Origin: Phymatolithon calcareum
Taxonomy: Eukaryota > Rhodophyta > Florideophyceae > Hapalidiales
Assembly (NCBI GenBank): GCA_977006965.1
Contig: OZ345353.1
Span: 1-64,000 of the forward strand
DNA length: 64,000 nt
Direction of reading: 5' to 3'
The position numbers were made by a program, and so were the translations under genes. Below are positions 1 to 10,824 of the stretch, piece after piece. Below the pieces are notes generated by a model. That model was not told the DNA's origin, searched no databases, and was given only the letters and a program-made list of their open reading frames with translations. Positions within the stretch are counted from its first letter, which is position 1. Each line of letters starts with the position of its first letter.

Positions 1-1840
1 CCCTAATTCCCTATTCCCTATTCCCTATTCCCTATTCCCTATTCCATTCCCTATTCCCTATTCCCTATTCCCTATTCCCTATTCCCAATTCCCTATTCCC
101 TATTCCCTATTCCCTATTCCCTATTCCCTATTCCCTATTCCCTATTCCCTATTCCCTATTCCCTATTCCCTATTCCCTATTCCCTATTCCCTATTCCCTA
201 TTCCCTATTCCCTATTCCCTATTCCCTATTCCCTATTCCCTATTCCCTATTCCCTATTCCCTATTCCCTATTCCCTATTCCCTATTCCCTATTCCCTATT
301 CCCTATTCCCTATTCCCTATTCCCTATTCCCTATTCCCTATTCCCTATTCCCTATTCCCTATTCCCTATTCCCTATTCCCTATTCCCTATTCCCTATTCC
401 CTATTCCCTATTCCCTATTCCCTATTCCCTATTCCCTATTCCCTATTCCCTATTCCCTATTCCCTATTCCCTATTCCCTATTCCCTATTCCCTATTCCCT
501 ATTCCCTATTCCCTATTCCCTATTCCCTATTCCCTATTCCCTATTCCCTATTCCCTATTCCCTATTCCCTATTCCCTATTCCCTATTCCCTATTCCCTAT
601 TCCCTATTCCCTATTCCCTATTCCCTATTCCCTATTCCCTATTCCCTATTCCCTATTCCCTATTCCCTATTCCCTATTCCCTATTCCCTATTCCCTATTC
701 CCTATTCCCTATTCCCTATTCCCTATTCCCTATTCCCTATTCCCTATTCCCTATTCCCTATTCCCTATTCCCTATTCCCTATTCCCTATTCCCTATTCCC
801 TATTCCCTATTCCCTATTCCCTATTCCCTATTCCCTATTCCCTATTCCCTATTCCCTATTCCCTATTCCCTATTCCCTATTCCCTATTCCCTATTCCCTA
901 TTCCCTATTCCCTATTCCCTATTCCCTATTCCCTATTCCCTATTCCCTATTCCCTATTCCCTATTCCCTATTCCCTATTCCCTATTCCCTATTCCCTATT
1001 CCCTATTCCCTATTCCCTATTCCCTATTCCCTATTCCCTATTCCCTATTCCCTATTCCCTATTCCCTATTCCCTATTCCCTATTCCCTATTCCCTATTCC
1101 CTATTCCCTATTCCCTATTCCCTATTCCCTATTCCCTATTCCCTATTCCCTATTCCCTATTCCCTATTCCCTATTCCCTATTCCCTATTCCCTATTCCCT
1201 ATTCCCTATTCCCTATTCCCTATTCCCTATTCCCTATTCCCTATTCCCTATTCCCTATTCCCTATTCCCTATTCCCTATTCCCTATTCCCTATTCCCTAT
1301 TCCCTATTCCCTATTCCCTATTCCCTATTCCCTATTCCCTATTCCCTATTCCCTATTCCCTATTCCCTATTCCCTATTCCCTATTCCCTATTCCCTATTC
1401 CCTATTCCCTATTCCCTATTCCCTATTCCCTATTCCCTATTCCCTATTCCCTATTCCCTATTCCCTATTCCCTATTCCCTATTCCCTATTCCCTATTCCC
1501 TATTCCCTATTCCCTATTCCCTATTCCCTATTCCCTATTCCCTATTCCCTATTCCCTATTCCCTATTCCCTATTCCCTATTCCCTATTCCCTATTCCCTA
1601 TTCCCTATTCCCTATTCCCTATTCCCTATTCCCTATTCCCTATTCCCTATTCCCTATTCCCTATTCCCTATTCCCTATTCCCTATTCCCTATTCCCTATT
1701 CCCTATTCCCTATTCCCTATTCCCTATTCCCTATTCCCTATTCCCTATTCCCTATTCCCTATTCCCTATTCCCTATTCCCTATCCCCTATTCCCTATTCC
1801 CTATTCCCTATTCCTTATTCCCTATTCCCTATTCCCTATT
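1..1840. repeat. Telomeric repeat array (CCCTATT)n
   Basis: About 260 head-to-tail copies of CCCTATT run from the first base. Read on the other strand the unit is AATAGGG, so the G-rich strand points outward, as expected for the left end of a chromosome. Variant units lie only near the two edges: an 8-bp unit at the first bases, a 5-bp unit near 43-49, CCCAATT near 85-90, and CCCTATC and CCTTATT near 1780-1819. The interior is uniform. The motif is neither TTAGGG nor TTTAGGG. A satellite of telomere-like composition is the alternative, but position at the sequence start, strand orientation and non-repetitive sequence inside favour a telomere. Confidence 0.85.
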
Positions 1841-2400
1841 CCCCCTTCCAACCCGCCGACTCCCCAAGCCCCGCGCATACACGCATCGCCACAAGCAGTA
1901 CGGCCTGCACCGCCGCTCGCACCGGCGGTACGTCCGCGACAGGTGCGAGTGCATCAAAAGCCGCGCAAATCCCCTACTGCCCCTTCTCCACCCTCGCTCG
2001 CTCGCCGCAAATCGGCGCACAATACCGCGATCGCACGCAGCAAGCTCCGCCTCATCAACTACGTTTCGTTGCGCGGCGCAACAGCGCGCATTTTATGCGC
2101 GCCGTGCTCGAAAGAGGGGTGCACTTTCGCCACGCGCGCGCACAGTATCACCCTCGCCCTGCGCACACGCGAGGGGGACCAGCCCGTCTGCCACGGCGTG
2201 TCAGTGCGGGGCGAAATGTCCGCACCCGGCGTGCAGGGCGAGCAGCAGGGCGAGTAGCAGGGCGAGCGGCGCCGAACGCGCGACGGGGAGGGCTCGAACT
2301 GCGCCGTGTTGGTGCCGCGAGTCGTGCAGTAGTGGACGCCGCGGAAGAATCTGACACAAAAAAGTTCTTTCACTTACAAGCAAGCTAATGTGCGGCCTTC
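1841..2400. other. GC-rich sequence next to the telomere
   Basis: Composition changes sharply to GC-rich directly after the array. Several overlapping open frames exist on both strands, but none shows a recognisable domain and they open in many frames at once, as GC-rich DNA does by chance. I assign no gene here. Confidence 0.5.
2233..2268. repeat. Three-copy 12-bp tandem repeat
   Basis: Three consecutive copies of GCAGGGCGAGYR-like 12-mers, differing only in the last bases. It lies inside the GC-rich telomere-proximal segment; no function is evident. Confidence 0.7.
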
Positions 2401-3073
2401 AGTAGTGCGAAGCCGCGCCTCCCCCACCGTCGGGTATTTTTTTGGCACTGAGCTCCTTTGCTCAGTGCCGAAAGGATGCATGATAGTGAGAGGAGAGGAG
2501 ACGTTTCAATGAGAGTTACAAGCTTGCTTATAGTTAATTTCAGGAAGCCAAGAAGAGTTTTGTCAAACTTTCGCATGCATGCACACACGCACGCAGGTAC
2601 GCACGCTAGTGCCGATCATGGCTTCTCCGGATCTCACTTTGTTCAGCGAAACAATTTCTACAGTACTCAAAAAGTTGACATTTTTTATTCTCGCTGACAG
2701 AGAGTACAGTATTTCGGAACCGTCCGACATGTGATTCCTCTTGACATTCCGTCCAATGCTGATTTTTGTGAGAAGGTGCGGTTTGTTTGTTTGTTTTGGA
2801 GTCTGGGGTATATTTACGGTTTTGAAATCCGTGATTAACGTCCCATAATCTCCGAACCATAACGAATATGCAAATGTTCAGTGATCCCCCCTTAGAATGA
2901 ATGAATTTATGGTGGAAGGGCAGGGCAGGGAATGATAAAGAGTGACCACATGAAAACCTCCCTCCCTCCCTCCATGTCAGGTTTTGTTTTAGTACACAAC
3001 ACCACCACAAAGCTCGTATTCTATTTCCGGGTGGGGGGACTCGAGCCATTCGGAAAATTTAACTGAAAATAAG
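2401..3073. other. No gene seen
   Basis: Mixed composition with poly-T and CTCC runs. A 147-codon minus-strand frame (2606-3049) is open but has no domain, low-complexity stretches and no copy elsewhere in the window, so I do not call it. Confidence 0.4.
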
Positions 3074-3076
3074 GAT

Positions 3077-3214
3077 GAGTGGGGGACTGGCTCCACGTTT
3101 TTAGGCTCTGTGGAAGACCTTTGCAAATTGTAATGTTTTTTCAAGTGTGGTCATGGCGCCAGTCCCCCCAAAGTTTTTTTTTACTAATAATTTGCGGAGC
3201 CAGTCCCCCCACTC
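3077..3214. repeat. Small inverted repeat with GACTGGCTCC arms
   Basis: Arms at 3077-3094 and 3196-3214 are inverted copies (GAGTGGGGGACTGGCTCC against its complement with one extra G). Two further direct copies of GCCAGTCCCCCC or a close variant lie at about 3163-3175 and 3218-3231. It could be a small foldback element or MITE remnant; no target duplication was identified. Confidence 0.5.
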
Positions 3215-3219
3215 CGCGC

Positions 3220-4400
3220 CAATCCCCCCAGTTAGTGACACTAATTTTAATTTTCCTCGGCTCCTCCTCTGACGCGACAGCAATCCAATTTTATATTTGA
3301 TTTTGGGCACGGCGCGTAAAATGTGGTGCAAAAGTTCCCGGCAACGCAGACTTACTCTCTTGGTACCGTTGAACGCGTCCTCAGTAGCGCTTTCGAACAG
3401 TACTAAGCGCGCAAATCTGCGCGAAGGAGAAGTTGGTGCGCCAAGCTCGCCCGTTTATCTAGAAGTAACTAAAAAAAGGATTTTAAATTTACTGCAAAGA
3501 AATGGAACTCCAATTTGGGCCTTCTAATTTTTTAATCCTATTTTGTAATTATATCTGGACGCATTTTCCGGGTTCTGGTGCCCCATGTTCCCGATAATGC
3601 ACATTTTCACCCTTGATACCGATCTTCTCGTGACAATGAGACCTTTGTACCGGTACATTATGCGTGAGTCTGCGTTAAAGGGAACTTGATGCGCCAATAT
3701 CGGCGCGCTCCTTGGAAAAAATTTAAAAAATTTTAACCTCTTCTATTCGCTTTAGTTTTGATATGAGTCTCAAAGTAGAATCTTAATTTTCTGAAAGCAG
3801 TCTAGGAGCACAAATGATCTGTTTCCATAAGGATTCAGAGACGAAATGTAATTGGTGTGCATTTGTCAGTAGCTGTTTTCATTGGTTTGGAGGATGTGAC
3901 AAGTGGAATCTTCATACAATTCATTGACACTCGAAACATGGACAAGACACGTGACAGTAGTTGCAAGAGGATGGTCTATCCAATGAATCCTCGCCACTAA
4001 TGTTTCATTGCTGGGGGACATCTGTATATCCAATCAACGTAGAACATGAGTCCTGGAAGATTCGGAGGACTGTAAACGTGCCAAATAAATTATGTAACTC
4101 AAATGACGCAAGAAGTGCTCGTCATGAGGATCAAATTTGCATTGACCAATGGAATTCGTGGAAATCAATTCTGAAGGTGGAGCTTTGAGCCAGTAGTAAT
4201 ACACCTCAACATGCACAGTAACACACTGTTCCCATCACTTCGAGTAAGTGTTTAAATTCTTTAACGGAAGCGAGGAAAACATGTAGTGAGATATTAGGAA
4301 GCATTTCGGACGAAGCAAATAAACTCAAAGCCTTCTGCGTTTCGTGGGTTATTGACAGAGGGATTGAAATAATATGTTATAGAATACGGGGAATGGAAAT
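3220..4400. other. No gene seen, AT-rich
   Basis: AT-rich sequence with only short open frames (75 codons or fewer) and no recognisable domain. Part of it may belong to the long terminal repeat or flank of the gypsy1 element to its right, but I could not find a matching second copy. Confidence 0.4.
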
Positions 4401-4406
4401 TCTAGA

Positions 4407-4540
4407 GTTGTGGGTATAGGGAATAGAGTGGGACATACAAGGAGAGATTTTGGCATTAATTGTAATAGACGGTATATAGGAAATAGGGAGGGACCTAGTA
4501 GGAGAGATTTATGTTTTAGTTGGAGTGGACGGGTACGTTT
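4407..4540. repeat. Two degenerate tandem units of about 69 bp
   Basis: Two adjacent similar segments, each containing a GGGA/GGGAGG stretch, GGAGAGATTT and a TRGACGG-like end. Both carry words resembling the telomere unit (GGGAATAG, GAAATAGGG). They are minisatellite-like and may lie within the R-U5 part of a gypsy1 LTR. Confidence 0.5.
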
Positions 4541-5287
4541 CAATGCATTATGATTGGATGAGAAAATTTTGTGGGATGGTGTGGGGTTCAAGGCACAAGC
4601 TGGCAGATCCGTTGACCAGAGTTTGAGGACTGCTGGTCAAGGAGGGTTTATATAGACTAGAAGTAGAACCATAGTGAAGAGTCCAAACAAAGGGGTGTGT
4701 CGACACTAATGTGAAGAGACACACGGAACAAATAGATGGCTAAAAACAATTGGTCTAACGTCAACATGGGGGAGAGAGATATTAATGGCAGGATATCATT
4801 GGCCGCAGTAGTAATCGGAAATGAGGAAGCCGTTGAGGGTCCAATGGCGTTTGCTCATTGGTCACAACGATGAGGAGTAAGACGAGGAACTATGGAAGTC
4901 GGACATTGGCTAAAAATGATGGACTCGAGAGAGGCTCTTCAAAAGCGCTCCGCGCTCTTAGTGAGCGGCGGCGTTGTCACGCGTGACAGTCTCGAGACTG
5001 CTTTCAGTCACGCGTCACGTGACATATCTGTCACGCTAGGGTAATTACAATACAATTATAGGATAGTAATTGTAATTGGTCTCGGCCGCGGTCACAGTGA
5101 CATGATGTATGATAGATTGTGACATGACGTGTAACGTGTGACTGAGGAACCGTAATGAGGAGGAAGAGAGTATGATTGATCAACGGAGTAACGATATGAT
5201 GGGATGGTATGATATTGACTATGTTTCTGGTGTTGATAAGGGGTGTTGATCACGTCACATGAGTGACGTGAGTGACTGTTCGGCACA
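4541..5287 (-). promoter_or_regulatory. Candidate 3' LTR start and promoter of gypsy1
   Basis: Directly after the gypsy1 stop codon (minus strand) comes a purine run, GGAGGGAGGGA (5288-5298), the usual polypurine tract, followed at 5287 by TGTGCCG, a typical TG LTR start. About 640 bp further on the minus strand is TATATAAA (about 4645-4652), a plausible U3 TATA box. No matching 5' LTR was found upstream of gag, so the far end of this LTR cannot be fixed and it remains a candidate. Confidence 0.4.
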
Positions 5288-5297
5288 TCCCTCCCTC

Positions 5298-6743
5298 CTA
5301 GGGGAAGCGTCGTCCCGATGCTTTGTAGTTCTGAAGGATGTCTTGCGCATTCTCGAGGTCTTGTTCGGTTTGCCAAGTGTTCTCGTGGTCAGGATATCCT
5401 TTCCACTTAACTAAGAACTCAGCTTTTCTGTGACGCTTTCGATGGGCTAGAATGTCTTCAACTTCGTATTCTTGCTCTCCGGTCTTTAGCAGAATAGCGG
5501 GCGAGGGTGCTGGGTCTCTTGAGAAGGTATCTTCAACAAATGGCTATAGTAGACTGACGTGGAAAGTGTCATGAATACCTTTTTTCTTCATTGGTTCAGA
5601 CAAGTCTAGGGCGAAAGCAACGTCATTAATTTTCTTTCTGATCACGAATGGGCCACAATATTTTGGATGTAGCTTTTCTGAGCCTGTTCCGTCCGTAAGA
5701 TTCAGATTCTTTGTTGACAACCAGACTTTGTCGTCAACTGCAAATTGGTGTGGCAAACGTAATTTGTTGGCATACTCTGCCATTTTGACGTTCTTTTTCC
5801 TTATGTTTTCTCTTGCAAATGCAGAGGTGTCTTGTATGACTTTCAGGAACTGTGATACCGATGGGTTGTTTCATGAAAGCGTCTGTAATGGGATGGTTCT
5901 TGGATGAATTCCGTAGTTCAAGCAAAATGGAGTAGTGCTGTGAATGGATGAGTTGTACGCCACTTCGAAGTCGACAAGAAACTCGTCCCAGTTGTTCTTT
6001 CTGAAATTTGCAAATGCTCGAATCATTTCCTCTGTTTTCCTACTGGCTATTTCAGACTGTCCATCTGTTTGTGGATGATAGGCAGTAGAGGGCGAAATCT
6101 TTGTTCCGAGGAGTTTGAACAAGCTTTTCCAGAACTTGCTCATAAAAATGGTATCTCTGTCCGATATTATTTTGGACGGAATACCACGGTTTCTGTACAT
6201 ATGTTCTTTGAAGAGTTTGGCGATTACTAGAACATCTGCTTTTTCGGGGATGGGGATGGATCGAATCATTTTTGAGAGCTTGTCCACAACGTTGAGAATG
6301 CCAGTGTGGCTATTCTTTGTTTTTGGGAGAGGTGTAATGAAATCCATCGTGATTTTGGTCCATTTTGTGTCGGGTGGGTCGATTAGTTGTAGAAATCCAA
6401 ACGGTTTGTGGTTTCTTGCTTTTGTCTGTTGACAAATACGGCAGCTTTTAACGTATTCGTGTACGTCCTTCCGTAAGTTTTTCCAGAAACAGTAAGGTTG
6501 AATTCTATATCTGGTCTTTGTTTCTCCAAGGTGCCCGGCGTTTGGGCTCACATGGTGGTCGTGTAAGAGGTTCAACCTAAAGTTTCCTTTGGGGACACAA
6601 AACTTGTTCTCTCTGTGTAAGATGCCGTCCAGAATCTTGAACGGATCTTTGGGGTCATTGTAAGTTTCATTAAACTCGGGGTCTTGTGCGTACTCGAACT
6701 CCAACTGTTTAAGTATGGTTGGTCCAGGGTAGACAGTGGACAC
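5298..6743 (-). pseudogene. gypsy1 integrase and chromodomain
   Basis: The frame begins with the tail of the pol linker, then an H2C2 zinc-binding region (HDHHVSPNAGH followed by CRICQQ). The integrase core follows with its three acidic residues in MDFITPL, ISDRDTIF and TDGQSE. The frame is interrupted by TGA at 5871-5873 and TAG at 5544-5546, but reads on in the same frame after both. After the second stop comes a clear chromodomain (EVEDILAHRKR then FLVKWKGYPDHENTW, about 5325-5475) that ends at TAG 5298-5300. Chromodomains in such elements are thought to guide integration to marked chromatin. The upstream end is cut by the Crypton-like insertion. Confidence 0.88.
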
Positions 6744-6770
6744 TGCATTTGTTTGGACAGTGTTTTTTAT

Positions 6771-8273
6771 GACGACTCAGAAGTGCCTGAGACCCCTCCT
6801 CCAAATGCAAATGCAAACTCTTTTGCGATCGGTGTCGCATTACCGGTTTCAAGCGAATCACCTGAAGACCTTGCTATCAGTGGGATTTTGCAGTCCTCCG
6901 ACGAGGCAAAGAAGTACCTAGGTAAGCGAAGTAATCCCAATACAGACAGTGCTACAAGAACCGCGATGAACGCCTGGGCGCGCGTTGTGATGAATGAAGA
7001 AATCTCAGCTCGCGGTATGAAGGGAAAAGATGGAGCTGAAAAGATGGCATACATTTGGATGCATATTAAGGCGAAAGTACTGGCTGGCCACAGAGGCGGT
7101 CCTGAGCTCAGCGATCTAGGTCTGAAAAATCTCAACGTTTCACTTGGCGAGTTTTGTGTGCAATATCGAACTGATCAAGGAAAGAGGCTTTCTCCGTCAA
7201 CTCTTCTCGGGTATCTTCACGGAATCAATCGGGCTTTCAAGGAATTCGGTATAAGCGTTGATATTCTTGGTGATGAAGTGTTCAAGAATGCATCAACGGG
7301 ATATTACCATCTCGTGGAGAACATTGTTCGCGAGCAACAAGCGAACGGAGTGCACCGAAAGCCATACAATACGTTTCTAGACTCGGAAATTGAGACCATG
7401 CTCACCCATCCATGCACTGATCGCATTAATGCATATGGATATGTCAACTATCTTATGATTTCTATTGGGATGGTCATCGGATGCAGACCCAGCTCTCTTC
7501 GACTTCTTACGTGGAAAAATTTTCACGAGACCGTCGATGAGTTTGGCAAGCCTTGCTTTCGTTACATAGGAACGGTCGGTAGTCTTGATAGAGACGCCAA
7601 AAATCAGCGAGGCGGAATTCGTGCAGTGAAGGACCTGCCTACAACAATAATGCTGTTTGACAAGGAGATGGCATATGGATTGAACCCGTATCGTCTTGTC
7701 TTCGAGCACAAGGAGCTATGCGTATTTACAGGCAACAACGTTGATTTCTTTCTAGCGGCGAATGGGACCCAGACCAACCGAAACAAGATGCTGAAGAAAA
7801 CCCCCATAGGCAAGAATACCTTCGGGAAAATGTTCAACGCAATAATAGAATAGACGGGTGTTACCGGAGTCGGACAGAATGATAAACCTGTTCTGCACAG
7901 TTTGAGGAAAACTCTGATTAAAAAGCAAATGCGAAGGGGGCATAAACAGACACAGATTGTTCTGAGAACGGGGCATAAGAGTAAAGAGAGTCTAACCCCG
8001 TATGCTACCATACAGGGTGAAGAAGGAAGACGCCAACAGAGAAATATTTTACGGCCTATCTCTGCTGATCGGACTAATGTTCTGGACGAAAACGAAGGGC
8101 CGAGCAAGAAACGTATTAAGCCTTCCGGCACTCCTACGACAAGCCCAAGTGGGAACAGGAATGAACAGTTTGACAATCATTCCATCCCTGACAATAAGTC
8201 AATTTTCAGAAGCGTGTCTGCTAGTGGAGATGTAACGATCAAGTACTACAGCGGGAACAATGGTACGAGTTAA
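6771..8273 (+). pseudogene. Crypton-like tyrosine recombinase, one internal TAG
   Basis: A roughly 500-codon plus-strand frame inside gypsy1. Recombinase features in order: N-terminal helical region (DEAKKYLGKRSN), box I arginine in GCRPSSLRLLTW (Arg at 7485-7487), box II HSLR (7896-7907), TGH (about 7968-7976), and the nucleophile tyrosine in SLTPYATI (Tyr 8001-8003). All key residues of a tyrosine recombinase are thus present. The frame is broken only by TAG at 7851-7853 and continues unshifted to TAA at 8271. Cryptons mobilise by such a recombinase without reverse transcription. The true start is unclear because the open frame runs back into antisense gypsy1 sequence. A recombinase of other origin, for example viral, is the alternative. 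Confidence 0.8.
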
Positions 8274-8501
8274 GGTTTCTGTTCTGAGACAGGAGCTTAA
8301 TTGTAGCAAAAATAATAACTTGTGGAATAACGTAGTTTAGAGATACTTAGAGGACATAAACTCAAAGCCCTAAAAGACTTGAGAATGTCTGCTACACGCG
8401 CCCCTTAATATCGCATCCGAAAATATTTAAATGTGTCTTCGGATCAATGAGGAACATGTGCTGATGTTTGATCTGGTGGACGGTTTCCCTCGATTCTGGG
8501 G
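8274..8501 (+). other. Crypton 3' flank
   Basis: Sequence between the recombinase stop and a foldback hairpin. No gene is seen. The right boundary of the Crypton-like element must lie between here and 8713, where gypsy1 reverse transcriptase resumes on the minus strand; no terminal repeat or target duplication was identified. Confidence 0.4.
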
Positions 8502-8687
8502 ACAAGCCGTATGTGGACCACTTTTTTCGAGAAACAAATGATGTGCGTGAGGCTCGGTGCAGACCCTCGGGGACACAATTTCCCCTCGGGCTTCGCCCTC
8601 GGGTCAAATTGTGCCCCCTCGGGCCTTACACCTCTCCTCCCTTACATCATTTGTTTCCCTCAATAGTGGTCCACATCCCGTACTTGT
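8502..8687. repeat. Foldback hairpin A (GGGCTTCGCCC core)
   Basis: An imperfect inverted repeat. The outer arms (ACAAGCCGTATGTGGACCAC at 8502 and its near complement ending 8687), then AAACAAATGATGT against ACATCATTTGTTT, then CCTCGGG on both sides of a CTTCG loop, build a long stem. It shares outline and inner motifs (AACAAATG, CCCGAGGG around a central loop) with the hairpin at 11623-11786. It could be a MITE-like foldback or a transcribed hairpin precursor. Confidence 0.75.
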
Positions 8688-8712
8688 GGGAGTTCATGGC
8701 CACTCCATTTGG

Positions 8713-10144
8713 TTAGAGGACAAATCCGAAATAGTAGACCTGTTGAGATCCAAAGACACACTTTGAAACTTTCGCGTAAAGCTTCTCTTTTCGGAGAATT
8801 TCTAAAGTTTTCTTTAAGTGTTCAAGGTGTTCTTCCCAAGTGTCACTGTTGATCAAGATATCATCAAGATAAATGGCAATGAACTTATCCAAATATTCGA
8901 TGAATAGTTCGTTCATTAATTCCATGAATTTAGCGGGAGCATTGCAAATCCCAAAGGGTACGACACGAAACTCGAAGTGACCGTATCGTGTGCGGAATGC
9001 GGTTAGTGGAATCGACTTGGGGTCGAGTCTGATTTGATGATAGCCGCTTCTGAGGTCGATGGTTGTGAAATACTTTGCTGTAGACAGCTGGTCCAATATG
9101 TCGTCAATGCGTGGTAGAGGATAGCTGTTCTTGAGCGTCAAGCGGTTCAGAGCTCGATAATCAACACATAGGCGTAATACGCCATCCTTTTTGCTTGCAA
9201 ATGGGTGCTCCCCAAGGGCTTGAACTTGGTTGTATGAACTCGTGATCGATAAGCTCTTCTAGTTGTCTTTTGAGCTCTTTGAGGTCAGAGGTAGACATTA
9301 TATACAGTCCTTTCTTCTGGGGTACACTTCCGTCTTTGAGGTCGATAGAAAAATCTTGGCTTCGTTTCGGTGGGAGTCCTTTGGGTAGAGTATCTGGAAA
9401 TGCGTCTTTATATTCTCTCAGTATTTTACTAATTTCTTGATTTTTCTTTTGTTCGGCATTCCCTTGGTCTGAGCTAGATACTTTCCTTAGCATCACAGCG
9501 AAAGTAGGATATTGTTTTCCATAGTCTCTTGTAATTGCGTTAACAGAGATTAGGTTTCTTGTCTTTGGATCTGTGGCAACAATGGTGTGGGTTCTGCCTT
9601 TGTACGAGAATTTGATCTCGCTGGTGTAATGGTTGGTAATCGCTTTATGTTCCGTAGTCCATTTTTTCCCTAAGATAATGTCATAGTTTAGGGGACAAAC
9701 GGCGAAGCGTATCTTTTCTGTATAGCCTCCTATACTGAGGACGAGAGGTTTTGTTCTGGATTTTAGTCTTTGGCTTGTGTTATTGGCCATGAGCGCTTCG
9801 TGGAGCTCTTCCTTTATGGTTATATTGTTCCGACGACAGAATTCTTCAGATAAATGGTTTAATTCTGCGCCGTCGTCGATGAGGACTTTGGCAGGAGCTC
9901 CAGCAAACATAGCTTTTGTGATCAATAGGCTTGGTGTCGATGGCTCGAAAGGATTTTTTGTGACATGTGTTTCAGATGGTGTGACTTTGGTAACTTCGGC
10001 TTTTCTTGGTTTCGGTTGCTTTGGTTCAGGAACTGCAGTACTGTGGAGACGACTGAATGTACTCAGTTCCTCTGGGCTTTTGGGCAGTTCTTCGCAATGT
10101 GACCTTTTTCGCGGCAGCGGAGGCAACGTCTCTCTTTCATGCAT
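8713..10144 (-). pseudogene. gypsy1 protease and reverse transcriptase
   Basis: The upstream part (9161-10144) carries an aspartic-protease-like segment with VLIDDGAELN, where the usual motif is D-S/T-G, followed by the linker to reverse transcriptase. After a frameshift near 9205 the reverse transcriptase continues (8713-9141) with [29 protein letters not shown] and the catalytic YLDD in [10 protein letters not shown]. Translation ends at the junction with inserted sequence just after a GFVL strand, so thumb and RNase H are lost. A CX2CX4HX4C zinc knuckle that closes gag lies at 10084-10125, in another frame across a run of four A. Confidence 0.88.
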
Positions 10145-10170
10145 TTCTCACGCTCTGCAGCGGTTAGTTT

Positions 10171-10824
10171 CTAAATTTGGACATTTCCAATATCCATTGG
10201 AACTGGTTTTTCTGCCTGGTTCCCTTTCTCTGTGTGGTTCTTCGGTGTGTCTCCAGGTCTCGAAAGTCGGCTGTGTGCTGCTTCGACTGGTTCAGTATCA
10301 CGCATGACGTCGGTGAGGCGTTCATATTCTTTTCTGCAAAGTTCTGTGAAGATATAGCTTTTCAGGCCGCGAGTATAGCGATCGATCTGTTCTTCGACAC
10401 TAATGTTGGGTATGTCAAGAACAATGCGCTGGAAGTCATCGTTGAACGTTGATATGTCCTTCAACTGTTTCCATTTCGCAAGCTTGTCGCGAGCGATCTT
10501 TTCTTTATTCAGGGTATCGAAGCGGTTGATCAGTGCTTCTTTCAACTGAGTCCAATTTGAGATACGCTGACTTTCTTCGGTCTCCTTGTGTGCGATCCAC
10601 CACTCGTGAGCGTGACTTTGAAGGTAGCTGATCCCAATTGGGAAGGCTTCTTCATCCGTAGAGCGGGCCAAGTAGTTGCTCATGTGTGTCGTCCAGCTCT
10701 TGATGGATGATTTCCCCTTGAATGGTTCCGGGTGTTTCTGCTTTGGTGCCTTAGTCTTTGTCGTCAGCTGATGCTGGGCATTCTGAAGCGCGGTCTTGGA
10801 TAGAGTATCAGGAAATCTATTCAA
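10171..10824 (-). pseudogene. gypsy1 gag
   Basis: A 217-codon frame with typical Ty3/gypsy Gag content: FKGKSSIKSWTTHM, HEWWIAHK, LKEALINRFD, WKQLKDISTFNDDFQRIV and the linker PMDIGNV before the zinc knuckle. It ends at TAG 10171-10173, but the same frame reads on through KLTAAERE into the zinc knuckle, so this stop looks secondary. The frame opens at a non-ATG codon; the real start is unclear. Gag would form the particle in which reverse transcription occurs. Confidence 0.8.

Larger units (their letters stand above)
5287..10824 (-). mobile_element. Ty3/gypsy chromovirus (gypsy1), decayed and interrupted
   Basis: Minus-strand order is gag (10.8-10.1 kb), zinc knuckle, protease, reverse transcriptase (to 8713), integrase, chromodomain (to 5298), polypurine tract. 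That order with a C-terminal chromodomain defines a chromovirus. Reverse transcriptase stops abruptly at about 8713 and the frame resumes before the integrase zinc-binding region at about 6745. The 2 kb between holds an unrelated Crypton-like element, and the expected RNase H segment is missing. In-frame stops lie at 10171, 5871 and 5544, with frameshifts near 10100 and 9205. It is a dead copy. Confidence 0.9.

Noticed and set aside
1-1840. CRISPR-like or simple microsatellite reading of the array
   Set aside because: There are no spacers; the unit is a uniform 7-mer with strand orientation and position of a telomere.
2606-3049. 147-codon minus-strand open frame
   Set aside because: No domain, low-complexity stretches, no copy in the window and no codon signal; likely chance.
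3000-3049. Inverted B-box-like GGCTCGAGTCC on the minus strand as a tRNA
   Set aside because: No A box or cloverleaf could be fitted.
5092-5376. 94-codon frame overlapping the gypsy1 chromodomain end
   Set aside because: Reads out of frame with the chromodomain and runs into the LTR; chance.
6684-6770. N-terminal 29 codons of the recombinase frame as genuine
   Set aside because: This stretch is antisense to gypsy1 integrase codons, so the frame is open by accident there.
7604-8176. 190-codon minus-strand frame
   Set aside because: Antisense shadow of the Crypton recombinase.
9777-10307. 176-codon plus-strand frame
   Set aside because: Antisense shadow of gypsy1 gag/protease.
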